64,000 nucleotides of DNA from Bacteroidetes bacterium UBA2475 (GCA_002342065.1 DDPF01000012.1:248001-312000); one strand, 5' to 3'. Counted from the first letter of the stretch, positions 19,569 through 27,903 are shown. Numbers and translations: made by a program. Notes: generated by a model from the sequence alone, not told the origin.

Positions 19569-19591
19569 AAATTTTGATGAAGCAAAATAAA

Positions 19592-19627
19592 AAAAAGAAT
19601 CGGATAATTACTATCCGATTCCTTTTT
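19592..19627 (-). terminator. Terminator after the second DUF4331 gene
   Basis: GAATCGGATA and TATCCGATTC form a strong stem around ATTAC, flanked by A-rich sequence on one side and CTTTTT on the other, so it could also work in both directions. It lies between the stop at 19648 and the TPR start at 19568. Confidence 0.7.
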
Positions 19628-19647
19628 AAATAAAATAAATTGTTTAA

Positions 19648-21750
19648 TTATTTAACAACCGATATTTTAATAGATTGAACTGTTCTGTAACCTGAAGATA
19701 AAGTAGCGATATAAATACCACTTGCTAAATTATCAGCGTTATAAGTCACTTCATAAGTACCCGGTTGTTTTGTTTCATTAATAGCAGTACCTACTTTTTT
19801 ACCTGCAAGATCAAAAATAGAAATTGATACAGGTGAAGTTTCAGTTACATGATATTTAAATGTTGTTTGTCCCCTGAAAGGATTTGGGAAGTTTTGCATT
19901 AACGCTAGTTTAGGAGCGCTAATACCAACACCAAATTCCTGGAAACCTACCGTATTATTTATAGCAGTTGGTCCACCACATTTTCCATAACCACTCCATG
20001 GTGTTTGCACATATGGAAAGTTAGCTCTGAAAGTTGTATCGTTATTTTGGATACCAGTGCTATAAGATAAATTAGCTAATAGATGTGGAGAAACCACTGC
20101 TGTAAAAGGAGTAGGAACGTCATCGTACCATAAACCAATAGCAGCTAATACTACACCACCTACAGCTTGTAATTCGATACGCGTTACATCATCTTCTAAC
20201 CTTCTGCCGTTAGGGAAACCATCCATGTTAGGAATCCATTGCATTGCTACCGAACTATAAGTAGGATTTGTTAAACCTAATACTGCAGCGGCAATTAAAC
20301 CTTCTGAACTAAAATCAGGATGGTTACGCGGTGTAACAGGCACAGCCATGTTTAAACGTAACATATCGCCAAAGGTTGGAATAAAGTTATTGATAAACGG
20401 TTTACCAGCTGCTAATGGATTACCTGCCGGTTTTCCTGTAGCTAATTGGTAAGGACGTAAATTAGGAACACCTGTATGGAAGATTGGTAATAAATCTACT
20501 GAACGCGGCTTGTTAGCTCTTAGTAAATAGTTACCAAATGCAGTAGGCGCGAGTGCTGTACCTGCTGTTGCAAGTGTATTAGATAATAATGGGAACAAAC
20601 CTTGCTGACCATTAGCGAAATTATAAGTACCTAATGAAGCAGTTTGTGTACGTAATGAAGTTGATAATGCAGGCACTGCAGATGCAAACGGATTATTACC
20701 ATAATACAAAGCAAGCTCTGGATTACAGAAATAATTTTCTTGCCAAGCAATCTCATTATATGGAGTACGTGAATTCCAAACGTCCTTTGATCCGATGGGA
20801 ATAATTGCTTCGTTTGTTAACGGCATACCTACACGTGATACCTGAACCCAAGTACCTGAGTATGTTTGAGAACCGTTAGTGTTTAAAGTTCTAACTTGTG
20901 GTCTGCTAGCAGAAGCCCAAACACCAATAATAAAACGACCGTCTAAGATATTTGTAGCCGAGCTAACAGATAAACCTGTTTGTTGTAACGTGCTAATAGG
21001 TATTTGTAAAGCAATGCTGTGTACATTTTTACATGCAACGCCATCTTCAGGCTTGTTTATACCAGTACCACCGGCACGTGTTTGACCAAGATCGAAAATA
21101 CCACCAAGATCAACAAAGAAAGGATCATCAGAAGGACCAGCGTAAATTTTTTCGCCACCCAAACCAGTTGCATTTACAATAGAGTTTGCAACTAACGTTG
21201 AATAACTTGAGCTGGTAGTTAACCCTGCCGCGCCACCAATTGAGCGAGGCCCAATGTTTGGAGGAGGTACAACACCACCTAAAACAATAGGCGTAAAAGG
21301 TGAACCATTTATGCTTTTTTCTACAGTATAAGTAGTTTTTGCATTTTGTTTATTTAAACGAATATTAAAGAATGTAGTTGTATCCTCATTCACTTTAGCA
21401 AATGTAAAGCGATAAGTAATATCATCGCCAGCTGTTGGCGTTAAAGTACTTCCATTCTCAATATGTATTTCGTAACGAACATTCTCACCAAAAGATGCGT
21501 AGTTAGGTCCGCCTTGCGGTAATTGCAAAGGAACATAATTAGCGATGATGGTAATTTTATTTGTATCATCCGGACTACGAAACGCATAAAGATCCGTGTT
21601 ATCTGCCAATGGATCGTTTGCGATCAATGGCGCTTCCCTGTGACTTGAAGCCTGTAGGGTAGATTTCTGTGAATCCCAGGTGTACATTGTAATTGCCGTA
21701 GCAACAACACACGATGCACCAAGAATTTTTGTTATTAATTTCTTATTCAT
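19648..21750 (-). CDS. DUF4331 protein with T9SS sorting domain
   Basis: 700 residues: signal/anchor helix (LGASCVVATAITMYTW), then the DUF4331 domain from ASSHREAPLIANDPLADNTDLYAF to about residue 600, then a type A T9SS sorting domain (ALMQNFPNPFRGQTTFKYH ... ASGIYIATLSSGYRTVQSIKISVVK). DUF4331 has no known activity. The conserved SHREAPLI and DNTDLYAF motifs are intact. It lies 29 bp downstream of a close paralogue (21780-23555) that lacks the sorting domain. Likely exported to the cell surface; its neighbours suggest a link with metal uptake or the adjacent ECF sigma factor, which is inference only. Confidence 0.85.
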   Translation of the reverse strand: MNKKLITKILGASCVVATAITMYTWDSQKSTLQASSHREAPLIANDPLADNTDLYAFRSPDDTNKITIIANYVPLQLPQGGPNYASFGENVRYEIHIENGSTLTPTAGDDITYRFTFAKVNEDTTTFFNIRLNKQNAKTTYTVEKSINGSPFTPIVLGGVVPPPNIGPRSIGGAAGLTTSSSYSTLVANSIVNATGLGGEKIYAGPSDDPFFVDLGGIFDLGQTRAGGTGINKPEDGVACKNVHSIALQIPISTLQQTGLSVSSATNILDGRFIIGVWASASRPQVRTLNTNGSQTYSGTWVQVSRVGMPLTNEAIIPIGSKDVWNSRTPYNEIAWQENYFCNPELALYYGNNPFASAVPALSTSLRTQTASLGTYNFANGQQGLFPLLSNTLATAGTALAPTAFGNYLLRANKPRSVDLLPIFHTGVPNLRPYQLATGKPAGNPLAAGKPFINNFIPTFGDMLRLNMAVPVTPRNHPDFSSEGLIAAAVLGLTNPTYSSVAMQWIPNMDGFPNGRRLEDDVTRIELQAVGGVVLAAIGLWYDDVPTPFTAVVSPHLLANLSYSTGIQNNDTTFRANFPYVQTPWSGYGKCGGPTAINNTVGFQEFGVGISAPKLALMQNFPNPFRGQTTFKYHVTETSPVSISIFDLAGKKVGTAINETKQPGTYEVTYNADNLASGIYIATLSSGYRTVQSIKISVVK

Positions 21751-21779
21751 GATTTTGTTTTTTAATGTTGTTAATACGT

Positions 21780-23555
21780 TTATTGTCCACTATGATTTGC
21801 GTAACCACTCCAAGGACTTTGTACATAAGGAAAGTTAGCTTTGAAAAGTGTATCGTTATTTTTTACACCGGCTTCGTAACCAAGTACACCACCTAATTTG
21901 GCAGTAACAGGATTTGGTCCGCCTGCGGTGTAATCATCGTACCACAAACCAATAGCAGCTAATACTACACCACCCACAGCTTGTAATTCAATACGTGTTA
22001 CATCATCCTCTAACCTTCTTCCGTTAGGAAAACCATCCATATTAGGGATCCACTGTAAAGCAGAACTTCCGTTGTAAGTTGGATTAGTTAATCCCAATAC
22101 AGCTGCAGCAACTAAACCTTCTGAACTGAAATCAGGATGGTTACGTGGCGTAACCGGCACGGCCATATTTAAACGTAACATATCACCAAAAGTTGGTATA
22201 AAATTATTAATAAAAGGTTTCCCAGCAGCTAAAGGATTGCCACCAGCTTTACCTGTAGCCAATTGGTATGGAGGTAAATTTGGAACACCTGTGTGAAAAA
22301 TAGGTAATATATCTACTGAACGTGGTTTACCCGGACGTAACAAATATCCACCAAATGCTGAAGAGTGCAATGCAGTGCCAACTAGAGCAGAATTTGGAAT
22401 ACCCGATAAACCGGCTTTTGTATTTCTGAAATCATATGCTTGTAATGATGCACTTTGAGTACGCAATGCTGTAAACGCAGGAACTGCTCCGCCAAATTGC
22501 GAATCATCCATATATAATGCTAGCTCCGGATTACAGAAATAATTTTCTTGCCATGCAATTTCGTTGTATGGTGTACGAGAATTCCAAACGTCTTTTGAAC
22601 CAATTGGAATAATTGCTTCGTTAGTTAACGGCATACCTATACGTGATACTTGTACATAAGTGCCTGCATCGTTAGGATTGCCACCTGTTGAACTTAAAGT
22701 ACGAGTAGTTGGACGGCTTGCAGAAGCCCAAACACCTATAATAAAACGGCTATCTAAAATATTTGTAGCAGAGCTAACAGATAAACCTGTTTGTTGCAAA
22801 GTAGAAATAGGAATTTGCATAACGATACTGTGAACATTTTTATGTCCAACACCATCTCTTGGTGCTGCAGTACCTGTGCCACCTGCGCGTGTTTGACCAA
22901 GGTCGAAAATTCCACCAAGATCAACAAAGAAAGGATCATCAGCAGGACCACAGAATATTTTTTCTCCTCCAGCACCAGATGCGTTTGCAATTGCATTGGT
23001 TACTAAAGTAGAATAGTTTGACGTTAATGTTAAACCTGCAGCGCCACCGATTGAACGTGGTCCGATATTAGCAGGAGGAACAACTCCGTTTGAAACTATT
23101 GTCGTAAATGCACCACCATTTACACTTTTCTCTGCCGTGTAAGTAGTCTTTAAATTCTCTTTATTTAAACGGATATTAAAAAAAGTACTTGTATCCTCGT
23201 TTACTTTTGAAAAAGTAAAACGGTACGTGATATCATCACCTGCAGTGGGAGTTAAAGTACTTCCATTTTCGATATGGATCTCGTAACGGATGTTCGTTCC
23301 AAAAGAAGCATAATTTGGTCCGCCTTGTGGTAATTGCAAAGGAACATAATTTGCCACAATGGTAATTTTGTTAGTGTCATCAGGACTACGGAATGCGTAT
23401 AGATCCGTATTGTCGGCCAGTGGATCGTTCGCGATCAGCGGCGCCTCCCTATGGCTGGATGCCTGGAGTGATTTTTGTGAATCCCAGGCATAAAATGTAA
23501 TTGCCGCAGCAACCACACAGCTTATACCAAGTATCGTTTTTGTAGATTTTTTCAT
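21780..23555 (-). CDS. DUF4331 protein, paralogue without sorting domain
   Basis: 591 residues, with signal helix (LGISCVVAAAITFYAW), SHREAPLIANDPLADNTDLYAF and a DUF4331 body nearly the same as the downstream gene; most differences fall in short patches such as the region around residues 355-385. It ends YVQSPWSGYANHSGQ, exactly where the paralogue continues into its T9SS domain. The chain stops in a normal stop codon, and no relic sorting domain is seen in the 29 bp that follow. It should therefore stay periplasmic or leave by another route. It is the first gene of the cluster after the signal peptidase. Confidence 0.85.
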   Translation of the reverse strand: MKKSTKTILGISCVVAAAITFYAWDSQKSLQASSHREAPLIANDPLADNTDLYAFRSPDDTNKITIVANYVPLQLPQGGPNYASFGTNIRYEIHIENGSTLTPTAGDDITYRFTFSKVNEDTSTFFNIRLNKENLKTTYTAEKSVNGGAFTTIVSNGVVPPANIGPRSIGGAAGLTLTSNYSTLVTNAIANASGAGGEKIFCGPADDPFFVDLGGIFDLGQTRAGGTGTAAPRDGVGHKNVHSIVMQIPISTLQQTGLSVSSATNILDSRFIIGVWASASRPTTRTLSSTGGNPNDAGTYVQVSRIGMPLTNEAIIPIGSKDVWNSRTPYNEIAWQENYFCNPELALYMDDSQFGGAVPAFTALRTQSASLQAYDFRNTKAGLSGIPNSALVGTALHSSAFGGYLLRPGKPRSVDILPIFHTGVPNLPPYQLATGKAGGNPLAAGKPFINNFIPTFGDMLRLNMAVPVTPRNHPDFSSEGLVAAAVLGLTNPTYNGSSALQWIPNMDGFPNGRRLEDDVTRIELQAVGGVVLAAIGLWYDDYTAGGPNPVTAKLGGVLGYEAGVKNNDTLFKANFPYVQSPWSGYANHSGQ

Positions 23556-23630
23556 ATTTTTAACAGGATTAGTTATTATAAGAACATACGTTTATAAAGA
23601 AGGTTTAGATTTTTTAGTTTGGATTTTATT

Positions 23631-23647
23631 CTACTGAAAATCAGTAG
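23631..23647. promoter_or_regulatory. Short hairpin between lepB-like gene and DUF4331 gene
   Basis: CTACTGA-AAA-TCAGTAG is a perfect inverted repeat 5 bp after the signal peptidase stop. It has no clear T-run on the minus strand, so it may be a weak terminator or an operator for the DUF4331 genes (its centre is about 85 bp from their start). Confidence 0.35.
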
Positions 23648-23651
23648 TTTA

Positions 23652-24644
23652 TTATTTTATTCTTAAAAAACTTCTGTTTGAGGTTTGAGAAGAGTACAGG
23701 ATAAGATCGGCTCTGCCTATAATATGGTTTTCAGGAATAAATCCCCAGTTTCTTGAATCGGTTGAATTATAACGGTTATCGCCAATTACAAAATAATAAT
23801 TGTTTTTAAATATGTAATACAGGGTGGCTTTATCATTTATAAATGCTGTATCGTTCTTGAATGAGAATTTTTCTTTTTCAAAGCGTTCAATTATTCGCTG
23901 GTAAATAGAAATATTTATTTTATCCAGACGTATACTATCTCCTTCGCGTGGAATATAAAGTGGGCCAAAAAAATCATAATTCCAATGTAACGCACCGTAA
24001 TTTGGAAACACGGCCGGATGATAATATTCTTTAGAATAAGGATGAAGAGTAATAGACGAAATGTATTTTAATTTATAAAGAGAATCGGCCTGAGCGGCAC
24101 TCATAAAAAAATTATAATTTAATTGATCTGCAGAAGAGCCCGGCAAAATATGTAAACGTTTTAATAATAATGTATCAATAGAGTGTTCACTTTTTATAGA
24201 ATAATTCTTATAGATAAACGGCGGTTCATCCATAACAGAATTTACATACACTTTACTGCCGGTTATTTGTAGCGTGTCGCCGGGCAGGGCAACGCAGCGT
24301 TTAATATATTCTTCACGCAGATCGATTGGCATGTCATCTGTTAAAGCATAATTAAAAGCAACAACATCATTTCTTTTAATATCACTAAAACCAAAAAAAC
24401 GGAGGTAAGGTATTTGAATCCAGTCTAAATATCTTTTTTCTCCACCTAGTTGTAACGAAAGAGGGGTAATTGGTAAACGCGCGCCGTAAGCTAATTTATT
24501 TATGACAACATAATCACCTTCAAACAAAGTACCATGCATAGATGCCGAAGGAATACGAAAAGTTTGAAAAAGGAAAGTGCGTACAAATAGCCAGATGATG
24601 AATGCCCAAAATAAGATCTTGATTATTTTACGAAGGAGGATCAA
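23652..24644 (-). CDS. lepB: Signal peptidase I
   Basis: 330 residues. One N-terminal membrane helix (LFWAFIIWLFVRTFLFQTF) is followed by the catalytic serine in FRIPSASMHGTLFEGD; the general-base lysine is probably in EEYIKRCVALPGDTLQI, and the C-terminal signature GDNRYNSTDSRNWGFIP is intact. It cleaves signal peptides at the inner membrane. A long insertion between the two halves (about residues 130-250) is common in Bacteroidota enzymes. The start must be non-ATG: TTG at 24644 lies two to five codons after an in-frame stop, and no ATG occurs before the catalytic SASM. Other copies of the enzyme may exist outside the window. Confidence 0.9.
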   Translation of the reverse strand: MILLRKIIKILFWAFIIWLFVRTFLFQTFRIPSASMHGTLFEGDYVVINKLAYGARLPITPLSLQLGGEKRYLDWIQIPYLRFFGFSDIKRNDVVAFNYALTDDMPIDLREEYIKRCVALPGDTLQITGSKVYVNSVMDEPPFIYKNYSIKSEHSIDTLLLKRLHILPGSSADQLNYNFFMSAAQADSLYKLKYISSITLHPYSKEYYHPAVFPNYGALHWNYDFFGPLYIPREGDSIRLDKINISIYQRIIERFEKEKFSFKNDTAFINDKATLYYIFKNNYYFVIGDNRYNSTDSRNWGFIPENHIIGRADLILYSSQTSNRSFLRIK

Positions 24645-24731
24645 AAATTTACAAAATTAAATTCAGTTCTATTCTTCAAAACTAATGGAATTTTTTGTAA
24701 ACCTGCTTTTAAATTTCGTGAAGTTATTTTG

Positions 24732-25343
24732 TTATGCAGCAATACGTTGTAATATTACCTTACAAGGAATTTTAGAAGTAACTTTTATGGTATGCCCTAA
24801 GTGTAATGGAATAGAAAAATAATCTCCCGGAACCATAGAATAAATTTTGGTATCAGTAATAATATCGCAAGTTCCTTCCAGGATCAGGAATTTTTCATAT
24901 TCATGATCATGCACTTCATAAGGCGTTTCCTTTTTTATCCACACAATTGCCGTCATGGCCTTAGGTTGGTGACCAATTATTTTTATTTCAATGTCTTCAG
25001 CTTCTTCAGGTGTAATCATGTCTTTTCGGTTTAGCCATTCAGCAAAATCAGAAATTTTAGCGTTATCATTTAAAATAGGTGGTGCAGTTGGTATTTCGCC
25101 GGCCTTAATACGCTCGGTATAATCAATAGTAGCCATTATCATTGGCTTAACTGTTGGGTCAATAACAGTAGAAGAAGTTTCAGAATATATCATTAAGGCT
25201 TTTGAAATAGCTTCTATTTCTTTGTTTATCTCAGAATGAGAAACAGCCAGTTTTTCGACCTCGCTACTTTCTTCAGCAGAAGTTAAACCTAAAACATACA
25301 TTTCAAGTATACCGGAATTTATATATTCATTTATATTCTTCAT
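24732..25343 (-). CDS. Anti-sigma factor with ChrR-like cupin domain
   Basis: 203 residues. The first 80 (YINSGILEMYVLGLTSAEESSEVEKLA) match the N-terminal anti-sigma helices of Bacteroidota RskA-like proteins. The C-terminal half is a ChrR/cupin_2 barrel: EVHDHEYEKFLILEGTCDIIT with the His-x-His-x3-Glu metal set, and HLGHTIKV. There is no membrane helix, so it should be cytoplasmic. Unlike Rhodobacter ChrR, the N-terminal domain lacks the HxxxCxxC zinc motif, so sigma binding must not use that zinc. It overlaps the sigma gene by 4 bp (ATGA), implying coupled translation. A cupin sensing redox, metal or reactive oxygen signals is the reasonable inference. Confidence 0.8.
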   Translation of the reverse strand: MKNINEYINSGILEMYVLGLTSAEESSEVEKLAVSHSEINKEIEAISKALMIYSETSSTVIDPTVKPMIMATIDYTERIKAGEIPTAPPILNDNAKISDFAEWLNRKDMITPEEAEDIEIKIIGHQPKAMTAIVWIKKETPYEVHDHEYEKFLILEGTCDIITDTKIYSMVPGDYFSIPLHLGHTIKVTSKIPCKVILQRIAA

Positions 25344-25813
25344 TTAATTTTAGGGGCTCTTACCTGGTCTATTTCTCTTTTTAATTTTATTTTTAATTCA
25401 GTTTCAGTTACCTGTAATATTTCAGCCGCTTTTTTTAATGAATATCCTTTAAAATATATTAAGGTCAATGCCTCAATATTCTTAGATACGTTATTGGCTG
25501 AGGTTTGGATTTCTGAATTTTTGTTAAGGTTTTGGCCCTGAATGGTCTCATTGGTCATACTTCTGGCAATTACCAGCATCCAGGCTAAAAAACGTTGTTT
25601 TGAGGGGTCAAAATTTGAGATGTTTTGCCATATCTTAATGAAAGTTCTTTGAAGTAGATCTTCAGAAACCTTAATATCTGCAACACTTTTGTTGATCACA
25701 GCAAAAATAACCGGTGAATAAGTGTCGTATAAAATGCTAAAAGCGGCCGTATTACCCTTTCGGATGGAGAGCAATAATTCTTCCTGTGAAAATTGTTTGG
25801 AGGCTGCCGGCAT
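25340..25813 (-). CDS. ECF-type RNA polymerase sigma factor
   Basis: 157 residues. Region 2 is clear (AFSILYDTYSPVIFAVINKSV, EDLLQRTFIKIWQNISNFDPSKQRFLAWMLVIARS). Region 4 (ALTLIYFKGYSLKKAAEILQVTETELKIKLKREI) is shorter than usual but keeps the helix-turn-helix. It heads an operon with its cupin anti-sigma factor. An inverted repeat lies just upstream (25823-25842). The signal peptidase and DUF4331 genes follow on the same strand and are candidates for its regulon; no shared promoter motif was established. Confidence 0.88.
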   Translation of the reverse strand: MPAASKQFSQEELLLSIRKGNTAAFSILYDTYSPVIFAVINKSVADIKVSEDLLQRTFIKIWQNISNFDPSKQRFLAWMLVIARSMTNETIQGQNLNKNSEIQTSANNVSKNIEALTLIYFKGYSLKKAAEILQVTETELKIKLKREIDQVRAPKIK

Positions 25814-25822
25814 GGTATAAAG

Positions 25823-25842
25823 CTAATAATTTTAGTTATTAG
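25823..25842. promoter_or_regulatory. Inverted repeat at the sigma-factor start
   Basis: CTAATAA-TTTTAG-TTATTAG lies 9 bp before the sigma gene ATG. It may be an operator or a leader hairpin that limits translation. Confidence 0.35.
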
Positions 25843-25972
25843 AGCCAAACTTTGTGTTATAAATTGGTATTTAACGGTTAATGAACACTTGTTTAGCCTG
25901 AGATACCCTTTTGACCGGCGTTTTTTTACAAACTGTTAGATGTTTTTTATTTTTAGTCCCCTGATCAATGGG

Positions 25973-26416
25973 TTATTTTTTTTCTACCAGCAAGGCTGGA
26001 TTTTCGAATCTGGCTGATATAGACTTTCCAAAAATAATAAATGTAACCATGCTCGCGTAAGAACCAGGGAGGCTTTCACAGGTAAAACCATCATCGGTAG
26101 CTGCTTTAAGAGGAACATTAAAACTTGTACTATCCGGCATAAAGAATTTTACTTCGCCGGAAATATTTTTGTTATTTATAGTATTTAATTTTTTGTCCAA
26201 TAAATATGCGTAAAAAAGTTTGTCCGGATTTTTCATTTCAATAAAATAATTGCCAGATTTTTTTAAGCTGCCTCCATGAGGTCCGTTTGGACTTGATTTA
26301 CTCCACGAAACTAAAGCAATGGTTAAGCAATACAAAAAAGCTAAAAAAATTATCTTGGCTTTTATTGATCTTAGAACTATGGGCATGCTTTTTGTGCTAG
26401 TTAGGGTTTTTTTCAT
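25973..26416 (-). CDS. Small membrane-anchored or exported protein with PHGG motif
   Basis: 147 residues: one N-terminal hydrophobic segment (AKIIFLAFLYCLTIALVSW) followed by SKSSPNGPHGGSLKKSGNYFIEMK, and a compact beta-rich remainder (VKFFMPDSTSFNVPLKA). The GPHGG-x-GNYxIEM pattern is one I associate with small proteins near heavy-metal efflux genes in Bacteroidota, but I cannot name a family. The protein should sit in the periplasm. It is a single gene; a hairpin separates it from the region above. Confidence 0.55.
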   Translation of the reverse strand: MKKTLTSTKSMPIVLRSIKAKIIFLAFLYCLTIALVSWSKSSPNGPHGGSLKKSGNYFIEMKNPDKLFYAYLLDKKLNTINNKNISGEVKFFMPDSTSFNVPLKAATDDGFTCESLPGSYASMVTFIIFGKSISARFENPALLVEKK

Positions 26417-26430
26417 TTGCTTTTTAATAT

Positions 26431-26460
26431 AACAAAGCCCCCGGTTAAAGGGGCTTTGTT
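26431..26460. terminator. Strong hairpin, terminator-like
   Basis: AACAAAGCCCC (26431-26441) pairs perfectly with GGGGCTTTGTT (26450-26460) around an 8-nt loop. No annotated gene ends here, which is why a short minus-strand transcript from 26568 is proposed. T-tracts are weak on both sides. Confidence 0.6.
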
Positions 26461-26568
26461 TGTTGATCTTCTGTTTTTCTTTTGCAGGTCTTACCTGGTT
26501 AAAGTTGTTTGGTTCTATTTCATAGATCTCTCTACTTGAAATCTTCCCTTAACAGAAAATCTAATTGA
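26431..26568 (-). ncRNA. Candidate short RNA behind a -24/-12-like promoter
   Basis: A -24/-12-like element at 26580-26594 predicts transcription from about 26568 on the minus strand, and the first structure met is a strong hairpin at 26431-26460. The 138-nt span has no usable reading frame and includes a smaller CAGGT-AAGA-CCTG hairpin near 26485-26500. It could be a small RNA or the long leader of the gene at 25973-26416 with an attenuator. Known RNA family: none recognised. Confidence 0.3.
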
Positions 26569-26579
26569 AATTTATTATT

Positions 26580-26594
26580 CGAAATATTATGCCA
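26580..26594 (-). promoter_or_regulatory. -24/-12-like promoter (TGGCAT-N5-TTCG)
   Basis: Minus strand reads TGGCAT-AATAT-TTCG. The -24 half is perfect, the -12 GC is shifted. A palindrome, GGTTTATAAACC (26701-26712), is about 138 bp upstream of the predicted start. Confidence 0.4.
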
Positions 26595-26723
26595 TTACTT
26601 TATAATACTACAATTTGAGAAATTGTGACATTTATTGCGCTTTACGAGAAAGTTATTTACGCAGGTTGTGTAATCTTTTAACCATCCCATATAATTAGAC
26701 GGTTTATAAACCAAGATACAAAC

Positions 26724-26738
26724 TGGCACGTGATTTTC
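26724..26738 (+). promoter_or_regulatory. -24/-12-like promoter for 26776 gene
   Basis: TGGCAC-GTGAT-TTTC, ending 37 bp before the ATG at 26776. The -24 half matches the sigma-54 consensus; -12 has TTTC for TTGC. ACAATTT-GAG-AAATTGT (26610-26626) lies about 132 bp upstream of the predicted start. Confidence 0.5.
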
Positions 26739-26775
26739 TTAAAAGAAAGTATATTCACAAACTAAAAAAAACAAA

Positions 26776-27210
26776 ATGAAAAAAATAATAATTATTGCTC
26801 TTCTTGCTATCGTGGGAATGAATTATTCAGCCATAGCACAAAACCCAAAAGTAGTAGCAAGCGATAAAAAAGGCTGGCATAAAATAGGAGAAACAACTGT
26901 CGATTTTTCTAAAGATCGTGATGAAGTTTTAGTAATGGGTGCGGATAGATTTGCAGCTTTAATTTTTAAAGTTACAGATGCACCTATTGATCTGACCGAT
27001 ATAGAAGTTTTTTATGAAAGTGGCGACAATCAAAAAGTAAACGTCAACTTTCCTATTAAAGCAGCCGGACAAAGCAAAGAAATTGACTTGAATGGTGGTG
27101 AGCGCAGTATAAAGAAAATTGTTTTTGTTTATAAAACGCTTCCAAACCGTAAAGATGTAAAAGCACACGTAGAAATATGGGGCCTTAAAACAAATGCAAA
27201 TAAAAAGTAA
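26776..27210 (+). CDS. Exported small beta-rich protein, DUF2541-like
   Basis: 144 residues with a clear signal peptide (MKKIIIIALLAIVGMNYSAIAQ). The mature part (GWHKIGETTVDFSKDRDEV, GADRFAALIFKVTDAPIDLTDIEVFYESGD, GGERSIKKIVFVYKTLPNRKDVKAHVEIWG) resembles the DUF2541/YaaI-type family as I remember it; I am not certain of the family number. It is a periplasmic or secreted beta-sandwich with no visible catalytic residues. It is preceded by a -24/-12-like site and followed by a terminator, so it is probably a single-gene unit of the proposed regulon. Confidence 0.75.
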   Translation: MKKIIIIALLAIVGMNYSAIAQNPKVVASDKKGWHKIGETTVDFSKDRDEVLVMGADRFAALIFKVTDAPIDLTDIEVFYESGDNQKVNVNFPIKAAGQSKEIDLNGGERSIKKIVFVYKTLPNRKDVKAHVEIWGLKTNANKK

Positions 27211-27235
27211 TTTTTGTAAAATTTAAATTCAAAAA

Positions 27236-27265
27236 AAAGGCCGTTAATTTTAGCGGCCTTTTTTA
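27236..27265 (+). terminator. Intrinsic terminator
   Basis: AAAGGCCG/CGGCCTTT stem with a 10-nt loop followed by TTTTA ends the gene at 26776-27210. Confidence 0.85.
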
Positions 27266-27357
27266 TTTGGTTTAATTGTTGAGTAACGATGTGTAAAAAA
27301 GTACTCATGAATACTCAGTAAGAGCCGCTAATACAGTATCTGCAAGCTTTATAGCGC

Positions 27358-27372
27358 TGGCACGAAATTTTA
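27358..27372 (+). promoter_or_regulatory. -24/-12-like promoter for 27421 gene
   Basis: TGGCAC-GAAAT-TTTA, 48 bp before the ATG at 27421. -24 is perfect, -12 lacks GC. TGAGTA (27280) faces TACTCA (27302 and 27312) upstream. Confidence 0.45.
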
Positions 27373-27420
27373 AACTATTCCACATATAACAATCTAGGGA
27401 GGTTTTTTTATTAATATAAA

Positions 27421-27870
27421 ATGAAAAAAGAAGAAACGGATTATCATTCTATCTTTGAAAAGATCGCGCAAAAAGTAACTGTAGCAACAGGCAGTACTCC
27501 AGCTTTTTTAATTGCGTTTACCGTGGTGATCATCTGGCTTATAACGGGGCCAGTTTTTGATTATTCAGACACCTGGCAGTTAGTAATTAATACCGGCACA
27601 ACAATTATTACCTTTTTAATGGTTTTTTTAATACAAAAATCTCAGAATAAAGATGCAATAGCCATTCAATTGAAATTAAATGAATTAGTAGCAGCCCATA
27701 AACAAGCAAGTAACCGGCTTGTAAGTGTTGAAGAAATGACCGAAGATGAGTTAAAAACGCTTCAAAAGTATTATAGCAAACTTGCAGCCTTAACAAGTAA
27801 AGAAGAAAATTTACAAGTATCTCATTCGATCGAAGAAGCAGAGGAATTGCATAAGACTAAAAAGATATAA
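27421..27870 (+). CDS. Low-affinity iron permease family protein
   Basis: 149 residues. It starts FEKIAQKVTVATGSTPAFLIAF and has two membrane helices (AFLIAFTVVIIWLITGPVF, LVINTGTTIITFLMVFLIQ) followed by KSQNKDAIAIQLKLNELVAA, the signature of the small low-affinity iron permease family (PF04120 type). The C-terminal tail is charged and helical. Despite the family name, transport by these short bacterial proteins is not well established. It is an inner-membrane protein, monocistronic, behind a -24/-12-like site, and shares its terminator with the convergent DUF1328 gene. Confidence 0.85.
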   Translation: MKKEETDYHSIFEKIAQKVTVATGSTPAFLIAFTVVIIWLITGPVFDYSDTWQLVINTGTTIITFLMVFLIQKSQNKDAIAIQLKLNELVAAHKQASNRLVSVEEMTEDELKTLQKYYSKLAALTSKEENLQVSHSIEEAEELHKTKKI

Positions 27871-27903
27871 GGTAAAGACAAAAAATGAAAAGAAATAAAA
27901 AGC

